A stretch of DNA of 64,000 nucleotides, from contig NZ_HE978574.1 of assembly GCF_000311845.1 (NCBI RefSeq), forward strand, positions 1,021,248-1,085,247, read 5' to 3'. The position numbers were made by a program, and so were the translations under genes. Positions 8,374 to 17,552 of the stretch are shown piece after piece. This DNA comes from Enorma massiliensis phI. Lineage in GTDB: Bacteria > Actinomycetota > Coriobacteriia > Coriobacteriales > Coriobacteriaceae. The notes under the pieces are model-generated. The model searched no databases, was not told the origin of the DNA, and worked only from the letters and a program-made list of their open reading frames with translations. Position 1 is the stretch's first letter; each line of letters begins with the position of its first letter.

Positions 8374-9438
8374 ATGGGCAGGTCTGGCGGCAGGTCGGGA
8401 GGCGGTGGCCGCAGCGGAGGGTTCTCCGGCGGAGGCAGATCTTCGGGAGGCTTCTCCGGGGGAGGCGGTCACGGCAGGAGCGGTCGTTCGGGCGGCCCCC
8501 GCTTCGGCGGATTCGGGGGCGGTTTCGGCGCGCCGCGTTGGCATGGCCCGCGCTCTTACGGTGGCGGTAGCTTCTGGCCGTTCATGGCCGGCTACGGCAT
8601 GGGGCGCGGTTCCGGGGGCTCCGGGAGGGGTTCTGGCGGGGATTCGGGTGGTTCGGGATGCGGTTGCGCTTCGATCATCGTGGCGGCGCTCGCCGCCGTC
8701 GTGCTCATGGCGCTTCTCGGTACCGTTGCGACTCGCTTGACATCGTGCACGTCTACCGCCATGAGCGCAGACATCTCCGCATCAACGGTTGATCGCGAGG
8801 CGCTGCCCGCAAGCGCGGTCACCACCCAGCTCTCTCAGCATTATCGCGATGAAGATGGGGGCTGGATCTATAGCTCGGGAACGATTGAGCGCGGGCTTGA
8901 CGCCTTCCAGGATGAGACGGGCGTGCAACCGTTCGTGTGGATCCTCCCCAATGGGAGCGAGACCTCGACCGAGGCGCTCTCCCAACGCGCTGACGAGCTG
9001 TACGATGAGGTCTTCGACGACGAAGCGGGCTTCCTCCTCGTGTTCTGCGACGATGGCAACGGGTCGTTCAACTGCGGCTATACGGTTGGTAGCCAGGCCA
9101 AGACCGTGATGGATGACGAAGCGATCGGGATTCTCGCCGATTACCTCGATAGGTACTACCAAGACTATTCGATATCCGAAGACGAGATCTTCGCGCGGGC
9201 TTTCGAGGACACGGGAGCGCGCATCATGAGCCGCACGACATCGCCTGTGGTGTATGTCGCCGTTTGCGCAGCGGTAGTCATCGTGGCCGGGCTCGTGTTC
9301 TTTGGGGTGAAGAGCTACCGAGCATCGAAGGAGCGGGAAGCCAAGCGCATGGAAGAGGTGCTCAACACGCCGCTCGAGACGTTCGGCGATCAGGACCTCG
9401 AAGATTTGGAGAAGAAGTACCAGGGCCCGAAAGACTGA
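8374..9438 (+). CDS. Gly-rich TPM-domain membrane protein
   Basis: About 100 N-terminal residues are Gly/Ser/Arg/Phe-rich, followed by a transmembrane helix (ASIIVAALAAVVLMALLGTV), an extracytoplasmic TPM (YgcG/Psb32-like) domain (about 135-280; ALSQRADELYDEVF, ILADYLDRYYQDY), a second helix (VVYVAVCAAVVIVAGLVFF), and a charged tail. TPM domains occur in membrane-stress proteins and in photosystem II repair; a phosphatase activity was proposed for the plant relative. I chose ATG 8374 because GAAGGG precedes it by a good distance; ATG 8347 lacks such a site. It lies about 100 bp upstream of pspA, suggesting a shared envelope-stress role. Confidence 0.78.
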   Translation: MGRSGGRSGGGGRSGGFSGGGRSSGGFSGGGGHGRSGRSGGPRFGGFGGGFGAPRWHGPRSYGGGSFWPFMAGYGMGRGSGGSGRGSGGDSGGSGCGCASIIVAALAAVVLMALLGTVATRLTSCTSTAMSADISASTVDREALPASAVTTQLSQHYRDEDGGWIYSSGTIERGLDAFQDETGVQPFVWILPNGSETSTEALSQRADELYDEVFDDEAGFLLVFCDDGNGSFNCGYTVGSQAKTVMDDEAIGILADYLDRYYQDYSISEDEIFARAFEDTGARIMSRTTSPVVYVAVCAAVVIVAGLVFFGVKSYRASKEREAKRMEEVLNTPLETFGDQDLEDLEKKYQGPKD

Positions 9439-9543
9439 GACGGCGCGTGATGCTGTACCCGCTCTGGGGGTAGAAGGTACAAGACGGCGTCCATGGGCGC
9501 CGAAGCGCCGGGGTGGGCCCGGCGAAGAGTCAAAGGAGTGCAC

Positions 9544-10224
9544 ATGGGCATGCTCGACCGCTTTACCGATATCATCAAGGCAAATGTGAACGATTTGCTC
9601 GACCGAGCCGAGGATCCATCCAAGATGGTCGACCAGTACCTCCGCGACCTCACCGAGTCGCTTGCCGAGGTCAAGCAGGAGACTGCCGGCGTCATGGCGG
9701 AGGAGGCGCGCACCGAGCGGCAGGTCAAGGAGAACGAGGCCGACATCTCGAAGTACGACGGCCTCGCCCGTGCGGCACTCGAGGCGGGCAATGAAGACGA
9801 TGCTCGAACGTTCTTGGCAAAGAAGCAGCAGCTCGTAACGAAGGGCGAGGGGCTGCGCGCTGCCGCGGAGGCCGCGCACGAGAATGCAACCAAGATGCGC
9901 GAGATGCACGACAAGCTCGTGGGAGATATCGAGCAGCTGAAGAGTCGGCGCGAGGCCATCAAGGCGAAGGTCGCCGTGGCGAAGACCCAGGACAAGGTCA
10001 ACAAGATGTCCTCCGCAGGCGACCGCGCGGCCGGTGCCATGAGCGCGTTCGACCGCATGGAGGCGAAGGCCGATGAGATGCTCGACCGCTCCAACGCCAT
10101 GAGCGAGCTCTCTTCGGAGCCGGAGGACGCTGCCGCCGAGCTGGAGAAGAAGTATGCCGATTCCGCATCGACGGCGGCCGTTGACGCGGAGCTCGCCCGT
10201 CTCAAGGAAGAGATGGGTCTCTAG
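9544..10224 (+). CDS. pspA: Phage shock protein A (PspA/IM30/Vipp1 family)
   Basis: Coiled-coil ESCRT-III-like protein that coats and protects stressed inner membrane. The N-terminal amphipathic helix is MGMLDRFTDIIKANVNDLLD, followed by the family sequence AEDPSKMVDQYLRDL and long heptad-rich helices to about residue 190. Start ATG 9544 (226 residues) has AAAGGAG at 9532-9538. No pspBC or pspF is present; the upstream TPM-domain membrane protein is the likely partner. Confidence 0.93.
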   Translation: MGMLDRFTDIIKANVNDLLDRAEDPSKMVDQYLRDLTESLAEVKQETAGVMAEEARTERQVKENEADISKYDGLARAALEAGNEDDARTFLAKKQQLVTKGEGLRAAAEAAHENATKMREMHDKLVGDIEQLKSRREAIKAKVAVAKTQDKVNKMSSAGDRAAGAMSAFDRMEAKADEMLDRSNAMSELSSEPEDAAAELEKKYADSASTAAVDAELARLKEEMGL

Positions 10225-10231
10225 GCCCACA

Positions 10232-10272
10232 GGCAGGGGGCGGAGCGCCGGCGGCTTTCTCCGGCCCCTGCC
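10232..10272. terminator. Bidirectional hairpin between pspA and nitroreductase
   Basis: Perfect 8-bp arms GGCAGGGG/CCCCTGCC enclose a GC-rich inner region in the 62-bp gap between convergent genes. There is no clear T run on either strand. Confidence 0.5.
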
Positions 10273-10286
10273 AGGCTTCGTCTACG

Positions 10287-10823
10287 CTAGCGCGTCACGT
10301 CGCAGAACTGCTCTAGGGAGATGCAACGGGCTTCTCGCTTCTCGGGTTCGGCGATTTCGTCCGCTGGATAGCCCATGGTGAGCATCGATACCGGCTCGAC
10401 CCCTTCGGGAAGGCCGAACTCCTGGCGTGCGATCTCAGGGTCGAACATGCAAACCCAGCAGGTTCCCAAGCCGAGCTCGGTTGCCTGCATCATCATCTCG
10501 TCGACCACGATCGAGGTATCGATGAGCGACGAGTTCATGCCGTCGTTTCGGCGTACCCAGGCATCTTCGGTGCGCGCGCAGGCGAGGATGACCACGGGCG
10601 CACCGAAGACGCTGCCGTCTTTGGCGAACCTGTTGGCCGCGTGCGCCGCCTTCTCCTTTAGCTCGGAAGTGTCGCAAATAACGATTCGGGTAGGGTGGTT
10701 GTTGTGGGCGGAAGGGGCGATGCGACCCGCTTCCACCACTGCAGCGAGCTTCTCGGGCTCGGTGGCGCGGTCCTCGTAGGAGCGGCACGAATAGCGCGCG
10801 CGGGTGAGGTCGGCGAAGGACAT
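10287..10823 (-). CDS. Nitroreductase family protein
   Basis: FMN-dependent oxidoreductase of the nitroreductase fold, 178 residues. The N-terminal RARYSCRSYEDR provides the FMN phosphate-binding Arg/Ser pair, PSAHNNHPTRIVIC follows, and GLGTCWVCMFDP is the usual flavin-site loop. Substrate is unknown; such proteins reduce nitro compounds, quinones or flavins with NAD(P)H. The ATG is preceded by AGGAGGT on the minus strand. It is transcribed divergently from the alcohol dehydrogenase gene. Confidence 0.88.
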   Translation of the reverse strand: MSFADLTRARYSCRSYEDRATEPEKLAAVVEAGRIAPSAHNNHPTRIVICDTSELKEKAAHAANRFAKDGSVFGAPVVILACARTEDAWVRRNDGMNSSLIDTSIVVDEMMMQATELGLGTCWVCMFDPEIARQEFGLPEGVEPVSMLTMGYPADEIAEPEKREARCISLEQFCDVTR

Positions 10824-10994
10824 GGATACCTCCTATGAACGCGTTTCCAACGGCCCCATTGTAGCGCTCGTGGCCCGGAGCGGCAGAATAGGCGAAGGGG
10901 CGTTCGGGTAGATTGAAATCGTATTCGGGGCGTGGGTACGCCCTGAGGTTTGCCGGCGCGGCGTATCGCACGTCGGCGTAGAGAGGAGACTCCA

Positions 10995-12155
10995 ATGGTT
11001 CAGCGCATCATGCTCAACGAGACGTCGTATCACGGATCGGGTGCAATCACCGAGATCCCGAACGAGATCGCGGCCCGCGGCTTCAAGAAAGCCTTCGTTG
11101 CCTCCGACCCCGACCTCGTGAAGTTCGGCATCACGGCCAAGGTGACCGACCTCCTCGATGCCGCCCAGGTTCCCTATGAGGTCTATTCCGATATCAAGCC
11201 CAACCCCACGATCGAGAACGTTCAGCATGGCGTCGAGGCCTTCAAGGCTTCGGGCGCCGATTGCATCGTCGCCATCGGTGGCGGGTCGTCCATGGACACC
11301 TCGAAGGCCATCGGCATCATCATCGCAAACCCCGAGTTCGAGGACGTGCGCTCGCTCGAGGGCGTTGCTCCCACCAAGAACCCGTGCACGCCGATCATTG
11401 CCGTTCCCACCACGGCGGGTACCGCGGCCGAGGTCACGATCAACTACGTCATCACCGACGTTGAGCGCAAGCGCAAGTTCGTCTGCGTTGACCCGCATGA
11501 CATGCCCGTGGTTGCCGTGGTCGATCCCGACATGATGGCCACCATGCCTGTGGGCCTTACGGCTGCGACCGGTATGGACGCGCTCACCCATGCCATCGAG
11601 GGCTACACCACGAAGGCGGCATGGGCGATGACGGACATGTTCCACCTCGAGGCCATCCGCTTGATCGCTCAGAACCTGCGCGACGCCGTGGCCGAGGCCA
11701 AGAGCGGCGAACCGGGCAGCGGCCGCGAGGGCATGGCCCTTGCCGAGTACATTGCGGGCATGGGCTTCTCCAACGTCGGGCTTGGCATCGCGCATTCCAT
11801 GGCCCATACCCTCGGCGCGGTCTACGACACGCCGCATGGTGTTGCCTGCGCCATGGCGCTGCCCATCGTGATGGAGTACAACGCTTCCGAAACGGGCGAG
11901 AAGTATCGCGAGATCGCTCGCGCTATGGGCGTTGCGGGCGTTGACGACATGTCGCAGGACGAGTACCGCGCTGCCGCTGTGGCTGCCGTGGCCAAGCTCG
12001 GGCAGGATGTGGGCATCCCCACGAAGGTGGACGGTCTCAAGGAAGAGGACCTCGACTTCCTCTCTGAGTCCGCTCATGCCGACGCCTGCGCACCCGGCAA
12101 TCCGCGCGATGCGAGCGTCGAGGATATCAAGAACCTCTTCCGCAAGCTGATGTAG
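10995..12155 (+). CDS. fucO: Iron-containing alcohol dehydrogenase, lactaldehyde reductase (FucO) type
   Basis: NAD-dependent group III alcohol dehydrogenase, 386 residues. Much of the sequence aligns by eye with E. coli FucO (ILNET, KVTDLLDAA, NPTIENV, AIPTTAGTAAEVTINYVITD, FVCVDPHD). Iron ligands match Asp195, His199, His267 and His281 (E. coli D196, H200, H263, H277); the nucleotide-binding GGGSSMDTSKAIG is at 95-107. FucO reduces L-lactaldehyde to 1,2-propanediol in fucose/rhamnose fermentation. No other fucose genes are nearby, so another short aldehyde is possible. Start ATG 10995 follows GAGAGGAGA. Confidence 0.88.
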   Translation: MVQRIMLNETSYHGSGAITEIPNEIAARGFKKAFVASDPDLVKFGITAKVTDLLDAAQVPYEVYSDIKPNPTIENVQHGVEAFKASGADCIVAIGGGSSMDTSKAIGIIIANPEFEDVRSLEGVAPTKNPCTPIIAVPTTAGTAAEVTINYVITDVERKRKFVCVDPHDMPVVAVVDPDMMATMPVGLTAATGMDALTHAIEGYTTKAAWAMTDMFHLEAIRLIAQNLRDAVAEAKSGEPGSGREGMALAEYIAGMGFSNVGLGIAHSMAHTLGAVYDTPHGVACAMALPIVMEYNASETGEKYREIARAMGVAGVDDMSQDEYRAAAVAAVAKLGQDVGIPTKVDGLKEEDLDFLSESAHADACAPGNPRDASVEDIKNLFRKLM

Positions 12156-12169
12156 CGCATCGTTTGGGC

Positions 12170-12201
12170 GGGGCCGTTGCTTTGGCAGCGGCCCCGATTT
12201 T
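12170..12201 (+). terminator. Terminator after fucO
   Basis: Stem GGGGCCGTTGC/GCAGCGGCCCC (11 bp, one G-U) with a TTTG loop followed by GATTTT. Confidence 0.85.
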
Positions 12202-12832
12202 GTGTGGGTTGCCGCCGCCGTAGCGCGTTGTCGTGCAGGCCGCCGCCGTAGCGCGTGGCTCGTTTCTCGCGCCTGCGGCTGGATGGAATGCCCGTCCGAT
12301 TTTGCGCGGGTTGGGGGGTGTGGAACGGTAGATTTCGCGATGCCGGCGCACTCGCGCGGCGCCGGGGGCAAATCTTGCGTCAAAGGATCGAATTTTCGAA
12401 GACCTTCCGAGTACACCCGCTAGATGCAACATAAAAACTGCTGGTAGACGCGATGGGCTTGTAGCGGATAGTTTGAAGGTATCCCAAAATCAAGTCCTTT
12501 GACGGAAGTTTTGTTCCGGCTAAGAGATCACGAGGGTATTTCGAGCTACAACGAAGGCATTGCGCACGCAGTTGCGTGCGGTGACAGGGCTATTCTTGCT
12601 ATGCGGCAGTAAAAATGCCGAGGGAGTAGCTCGAGCCTCGATCCAGTGCCTTTTTGTGATCCGCTGAGCAGGCCATTCCGCATCGAATGCATTTCCGCAG
12701 GGAATGCAGGGGGTATAGTAATTCAGATACTATGCCGGGCTTAACAAAAGTGCTGATTCGAGACTCGAACTATGTGATTGCAGCGCTTTGTTGCGTACAG
12801 TAGGGCATGTTCGCGTACAAGTTGGAAGGGTC
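12202..12832. other. 630-bp gap with repeats and a possible gene remnant
   Basis: No intact gene is seen. An 18-bp direct repeat (GCCGCCGCCGTAGCGCGT) lies at 12211-12228 and 12239-12256. From about 12420 base composition becomes more AT-rich. A 47-codon open stretch at 12472-12612 reads like protein (LTEVLFRLRDHEGISSYNEG continuing to a TAA) but lacks a convincing start; it may be the tail of a decayed gene. Small inverted repeats occur at 12563-12580 (CGCACGCA/TGCGTGCG) and 12712-12736 (ATAGTA/TACTAT core). Confidence 0.4.
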
Positions 12833-13465
12833 ATGATGGTGGAGCGGCTCATATTCTTCGACATCGACGGGACGCTCGTGCCGGATACGAGTACGGGTTC
12901 GTTTATCGCAAAGCGCTTGGGGTCTCTCGAGCAGATGGCGGCTGCCGAGCGCGCCTACGAGGAGGGGCGCATCGATAACGGCGAGGTTTGCGCGATCGAT
13001 GCAGCCTCATGGCGCGGTTACCGCCGTGCCGAGGTCGAGTCGTGGCTAGACGAGCTGCCTTTGATCGCGGACATCCGTGAAACGGTTGACGCATGCCGCG
13101 GTGCTGGCATGGAGCCGCATCTCGCTTCGCTGGCTTGGACGGTCGTGGGGGAGTATCTTTGTCGCCGGTTTGGGTTCGCGGGGTGCTGTGGCCCGGTGCT
13201 CGAAGAGGAAGATGGCGTCTTTACCGGCCGGGTGAAGCGCGTTTTCGATGAATACGACAAGCGCGACTACGCTCTTAGGGTCTGTGCCGAGCGCGGCATC
13301 GACCCTGCGCGGTGCATCGCCGTAGGAGACAGCCGCTCGGATCTGCCGCTCTTCGCTGCGGTGGGCGAAAGCATCGCTTTCAACGGGTCGTCCGCTGCGC
13401 GTGCGGCTGCCACCCGATGCGTCGACGGCTCCTCGCTTACTGCCATCTTGAAAAACCAGGACTGA
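12833..13465 (+). CDS. HAD-superfamily IB phosphatase
   Basis: Haloacid-dehalogenase phosphatase of the PSPase-like subfamily (SerB/CicA-like), 210 residues. Motif I is DIDGT at residues 10-14, with Asp10 as nucleophile and Asp12 as acid/base; motif IV is GDSRSDLPLF near 180. The cap between them is helical (AAERAYEEGRIDNGEVCAID). These enzymes dephosphorylate phosphoserine or small phospho-metabolites; the substrate is not evident. The start is one of two adjacent ATGs (12833/12836) after GGAAGGG. It is immediately followed by a dispersed palindromic element and rnpB. Confidence 0.83.
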   Translation: MMVERLIFFDIDGTLVPDTSTGSFIAKRLGSLEQMAAAERAYEEGRIDNGEVCAIDAASWRGYRRAEVESWLDELPLIADIRETVDACRGAGMEPHLASLAWTVVGEYLCRRFGFAGCCGPVLEEEDGVFTGRVKRVFDEYDKRDYALRVCAERGIDPARCIAVGDSRSDLPLFAAVGESIAFNGSSAARAAATRCVDGSSLTAILKNQD

Positions 13466-13466
13466 G

Positions 13467-13493
13467 TGAGAAATCAGGACAGAGGAAATTTCG
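13467..13493. repeat. Dispersed palindromic element, copy 1
   Basis: GAAATCAGGACAGAGGAAA followed by TTTCGC directly downstream of the HAD stop codon. The GAAAT/ATTTC ends form an inverted repeat around CAGGACAGAGG. The same core recurs at 25991-26017 and, in reverse, at 47652-47693. Confidence 0.75.
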
Positions 13494-13570
13494 CATTCGA
13501 CGGGTCGCTTGCCTCGTGTGGATTTGAGGCCTGCGCGCCGTAACCCGCGCCAGATGCTACAATACCTCGC

Positions 13571-13940
<370 letters not shown>

Positions 13941-14104
13941 TTTTGCTCTCGCGCGCTTGTGGCGGTGGACGTGCCTTCCCACCGTGCCTGTCAACGATGA
14001 TTCGGTGTCCATGAGGCTTACGGTCCCGATGATGCCCTTTGGGCGCGTCACCTGCGATGTGGTGCATCCTGTGTTCATGGCGCAAGCGCTGTATCAGGGA
14101 AATG

Positions 14105-14302
14105 TAAAGCTAACGTAAGGTCTTTTTACAGCCATATATAAAATACCAGTTCAAAGGCGTACTCGTCATGAAACCCGTTTACGTGAGGCTGATAAATCTG
14201 CATAAATGCATCAAGAAACCGTTAAGAAACGGTAAAATGGCGACGTACGTGTCGGGGATGCCCGCTGGAGCGTTCCTGTGAAGCTGAATAGGGAGAATTC
14301 TG
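14105..14302. promoter_or_regulatory. AT-rich leader of the pit operon with inverted repeats
   Basis: The 200 bp upstream of the phosphate permease are AT-rich and contain the perfect inverted repeat ACCGTT-AAGA-AACGGT at 14218-14233 and a TGCA-TAAA-TGCA palindrome at 14199-14210. A phosphate-responsive operator here is plausible from the gene's role, but I see no textbook Pho box. Confidence 0.4.
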
Positions 14303-15355
14303 TTGGATGTCTCGCTCGCGCAATTTGTCGCGCAGGTGGTCTCGAACCCCATCTTGGCCGTTACCGTTCTGCTCACCTTGGGCGTCATTTTCGTCAATGG
14401 CTGGACCGACGCCCCCAATGCGATCGCGACGGCAGTCACGACCCGAAGCATCAATATCCGCCCCGCCATCATCATGAGCGCCGTCTTCAACTTCTTGGGC
14501 GTACTACTCATGACGATGATCAATTCGTCGGTGGCGTCGACCATCTCGAACATGGTCGATTTCGGTACGGACACGCAGATGGCCCTCGTCGCCCTGTGTG
14601 CCGCGCTCTTCTCGATCGTCGTCTACAGCGTGGGCGCCTCGATCTTTGGCATCCCCACCAGTGAGAGCCACAGCCTCATCGCGGGCCTCACCGGTGCTGC
14701 GCTTGCCGTCCAGGGCGGCCTCGACGGCGTAAACGGCCAGGAGTGGATCAAGGTCATCTACGGCTTGGTGCTCAGCCTTGCCCTCGGTTTCGCGCTGGGC
14801 TGGGGCATCTGCAAGGCGTTGACCATCATCTGCGCGAATATGGACCGGCGACGCACCAACAAGGCATTCAAGTACGCACAGATTTTCGGTGCTGCCGCCA
14901 TGAGCTTCATGCACGGCGCCCAAGACGGTCAGAAATTCATCGGCGTGCTGCTGCTGGGCGTGGCCTTCTGCAATGGCCAACCCGATCTTGTGAACGCCGC
15001 CATCCCCATCTGGCTCATGATGCTCTGCAGCATCACCATGGGCGTCGGCACGAGCGTGGGCGGCGAGAAGATCATCAAGTCCGTCGGCATGGATATGGTC
15101 AAGCTCGAGACCTTCCAGGGCTTCTCGGCCGACCTCGCCGGTGCGGTGTGCATCCTGCTTTCGACCCTCACGGGCATTCCCGTTTCCACGACGCATACCA
15201 AGACGAGCGCCATCATGGGTGTCGGCGCGGTCAAGCGTCTGTCCGCCATCAACTTCTCGGTGGTGAAGGACATGATGCTCACATGGGTGTTTACGTTTCC
15301 CGGTTGCGGCCTCATCAGCTTCGTGATGGCGAAGGTCTTCATGATGGTGTTCTAA
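14303..15355 (+). CDS. pit: PiT-family inorganic phosphate transporter
   Basis: Low-affinity cation-coupled phosphate permease, 350 residues and about ten membrane helices. Two inverted PD001131-type signatures are visible: GWTDAPNAIATAV near residue 35 and the GIPTSESHSLIAGLTGAAL and GIPVSTTHTKTSAIMG segments, plus MHGAQDGQKFIG. The reading starts at TTG 14303, after GGGAGA; no better ATG exists upstream in frame. The next gene encodes its usual DUF47 partner. Confidence 0.92.
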   Translation: MDVSLAQFVAQVVSNPILAVTVLLTLGVIFVNGWTDAPNAIATAVTTRSINIRPAIIMSAVFNFLGVLLMTMINSSVASTISNMVDFGTDTQMALVALCAALFSIVVYSVGASIFGIPTSESHSLIAGLTGAALAVQGGLDGVNGQEWIKVIYGLVLSLALGFALGWGICKALTIICANMDRRRTNKAFKYAQIFGAAAMSFMHGAQDGQKFIGVLLLGVAFCNGQPDLVNAAIPIWLMMLCSITMGVGTSVGGEKIIKSVGMDMVKLETFQGFSADLAGAVCILLSTLTGIPVSTTHTKTSAIMGVGAVKRLSAINFSVVKDMMLTWVFTFPGCGLISFVMAKVFMMVF

Positions 15356-15467
15356 CGGCCGTTTGACGGCTGCACCCCTCGGCGCAGCCAGGGTGTTCGG
15401 TATGATCGCGCGGCTGGTTCCGCGCTGAGATCGCAAACGCGATGCACAACGAGAATCGGAGGATTCC

Positions 15468-16091
15468 ATGGCAAGGAAAAACGACGCGTTCTACTTCGAA
15501 GCGTTCTGCGCAAGCGCGGACTATTCGTATCAGGCCGCGCAGCTGCTCTCGAAGATCATGCACAATTTCGATCCCGACCGCCTGGAAGAGGCGATCGATG
15601 AGATGCACGCTATCGAGCAGGCGGCCGACGAGCGGCGCCACGAGGTGCTCGACGCGCTGGTGACGGCGTTCGTGACGCCCATCGAGCGCGAGGACATCGC
15701 TGAGCTCAGCGAGTACCTGGACACCGTGACCGACCGTATCGAGGGCGTGCTGCATCGGCTGTACTTCAACAACATTCGCGAGATGCGCCCAGATGCGCTC
15801 GAGCTTGTGGACATCGTGGTCCGCAGCTGCGAGCTCATGCGCTCGCTCGTGGGCGAGCTCTCCCAGTTCAAGAAGTCGAAGAAGCTGCGCCAGTACGTCG
15901 TTGAGCTCAACACCATCGAGCAGGAGGCCGACGACTGCTACATGAGGTCTATGCGCAACCTGCATACGACCTGCACGGACCCGATCGTTGTCTTCACGTG
16001 GCACGAAACCTACTCGTTCCTCGAGTACTGCGTCGACTATTGCGAGCAGGTTGCCGACACGATCGACACGATCGTAATGAAGAACTCGTAA
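15468..16091 (+). CDS. DUF47/PhoU-like Pit accessory protein
   Basis: PhoU-related helical protein (TIGR00153/DUF47, 207 residues) that usually accompanies Pit transporters and modulates phosphate uptake. Features include FYFEAFCASADYSYQAAQLL at the N terminus, the acidic metal-binding pattern EQAADERRHEVLDAL near 47-60, and the repeat EQEADDCYMRSMRNL near 150. The ATG follows GGAGG at 15459-15463. It lies 112 bp after pit on the same strand, almost surely the same operon. This is the second PhoU-type protein in the window. Confidence 0.9.
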   Translation: MARKNDAFYFEAFCASADYSYQAAQLLSKIMHNFDPDRLEEAIDEMHAIEQAADERRHEVLDALVTAFVTPIEREDIAELSEYLDTVTDRIEGVLHRLYFNNIREMRPDALELVDIVVRSCELMRSLVGELSQFKKSKKLRQYVVELNTIEQEADDCYMRSMRNLHTTCTDPIVVFTWHETYSFLEYCVDYCEQVADTIDTIVMKNS

Positions 16092-16116
16092 GCGCACGGT
16101 ATCTTCGTTCTCTTAG

Positions 16117-16157
16117 CGCGCCCGCCGACGCAGCTCCTTGCTGCGGGCGGGCGCGCT
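16117..16157. terminator. Hairpin after pit operon
   Basis: A long GC stem (GCGCGCCCGCC-GA-CGCAGC with GCTGCGGGCGGGCGCGC, 2-nt bulge) lies in the gap before yigZ. The T run is weak. Confidence 0.6.
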
Positions 16158-16218
16158 CGTCGTATTCCTGATAGGATAGCCTGGAAGCGAATGGCAAGAT
16201 GGCGTAGGGCAGGCGAGC

Positions 16219-16854
16219 ATGGAGAGCTATCGTACGGTGCGCGCGGGCGAAGAGGCGGTTGGCGAGGTCGTCGATCGCAAGAGCCGTTTCATCGCGCAAC
16301 TCGTGCATGTGGAGTGTGAGGAGGATGCCGCGGAACACATCGCGGCGGTTCGCTCGCGTCACTTCGATGCGCGCCACAACGTGCCAGCATGGATTCTGGC
16401 CGACGGCCGCGAGCGGGCGAGCGATGACGGCGAGCCGCAGCGCACAAGCGGCATGCCCTCCCTTGAGGTGCTGCGCGGTGCCAACCTACGCGATGTGTGC
16501 TGCGTGACCACTCGCTATTTCGGTGGCACGCTCTTGGGCCCCGGCGGCCTGGTGCGCGCCTACGGTGCGGCGGTGCAGGCTGCGATCGATGCGGCGCGCG
16601 AGGCGGGCAAGCTGGTGGAGATGACTTCAGTCGTCTCGGTTGTCGTGACCGTCGCGTACCCCCAGTACGAGCAGGTTCTTCATATGGTCGAACAGGCGGG
16701 CGGAAAGGTTTCCGACACCGCGTATACCGACGAGGTTGCTCTTTCGATCGTGTTTAAGACGGGCGATGAGCAGCCGTTCCTCACCGCGCTCCGTGAGCGC
16801 TTAGCCGGACGGGAGCGCGTGGAGGTTTCGGGCCCGCGGTTCGATGAGTTTTAA
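16219..16854 (+). CDS. yigZ: YigZ/IMPACT family protein
   Basis: Member of UPF0029, 211 residues. The N-terminal Impact domain carries KSRFIAQLVHV, DDGEPQRTSGMPSLEVLRG and RYFGGTLLGPGGLVRAYG; a smaller C-terminal DUF1949 domain follows from about 140. Eukaryotic IMPACT regulates translation through GCN1; the bacterial role is not established, although ribosome-related functions have been proposed. The gene ends four bases into the convergent downstream gene. Confidence 0.92.
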   Translation: MESYRTVRAGEEAVGEVVDRKSRFIAQLVHVECEEDAAEHIAAVRSRHFDARHNVPAWILADGRERASDDGEPQRTSGMPSLEVLRGANLRDVCCVTTRYFGGTLLGPGGLVRAYGAAVQAAIDAAREAGKLVEMTSVVSVVVTVAYPQYEQVLHMVEQAGGKVSDTAYTDEVALSIVFKTGDEQPFLTALRERLAGRERVEVSGPRFDEF

Positions 16855-17315
16855 GCGGCGTTTTCCGGAGCGCTTTGGCGCGCGATGATTTCGGCCGTGA
16901 TCTTCACCGCGTCCTCGATGCACCCCGGGCAGCTACGAAGCGGTCCGTGCTCGCATCCCGCGCCCTTCAGCTCGCAGCAGATGGTGGAGCCGTTTTTTGC
17001 GCCGAAGCGCTCGACGAGCTCCCGGGTTAGTTCGTACGTGCGCTTCTTCGTGGTTCCAGAAAGCGCCGTGCCCCCGCTGCTCACCTGACCGAGCGCCATG
17101 ACGCCGCCCGAGATGGCGCCGCAGGTCTCCGTATGGCCTCCCATGCCGCCGCCGAACCCCTCGGAAAGCACGTAGCAGGCTTCCGTGTCCGCGCCGATCT
17201 CTGGGGCGAGCGCGCATGCGACCGCCTGGGCGCAGTTGTAGCCGCGCTCGGCGCGCAGCGCGACCGCGCGGGCAGCGAGCTCGTCTGACCGGGTTGTGAG
17301 GTCGCAGGAGGGCAT
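16851..17315 (-). CDS. C_GCAxxG_C_C family cysteine-rich protein
   Basis: Member of the Cys-rich family defined by spaced motifs (TIGR01909-like), 154 residues. Visible parts are RGYNCAQAVACALAPEIG, GFGGGMGGHTETCGAISGG and the C-terminal CCELKGAGCEHGPLRSCPGC. These proteins are common in anaerobes, often near redox or selenium genes, and may bind metal; the function is unproven. I start at ATG 17315 with AAGGA upstream on the minus strand rather than at an upstream ATG. Its stop overlaps yigZ tail-to-tail by 4 bp. Confidence 0.85.
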   Translation of the reverse strand: MPSCDLTTRSDELAARAVALRAERGYNCAQAVACALAPEIGADTEACYVLSEGFGGGMGGHTETCGAISGGVMALGQVSSGGTALSGTTKKRTYELTRELVERFGAKNGSTICCELKGAGCEHGPLRSCPGCIEDAVKITAEIIARQSAPENAA

Positions 17316-17552
17316 GGGGTTCCTTTCTCTCGGGCGCCTGTAAGCGTTCGCTGCTGGGTGCGAGCGTGCGGAGTCGGGCGCTAGCTTTCGCACCTATGAT
17401 AGCGCCGCCTCGCCGGAGCGCGCCTGCTGACTCTCTGTAAAAACTAGATGCAGGCATACGCGGGAGCGCGAAGGCGAGTAAGCTTATGAACGTATGCGCG
17501 GCGCCCAGCGGCGTTTCGCGCCCATCGAAACGAACGTGCAAAGGAGCTTCAT

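Noticed and set aside
10435-10995. 186-codon minus-strand frame overlapping the nitroreductase
   Set aside because: Out-of-frame shadow; it lacks the flavin-binding motifs present in the annotated frame.
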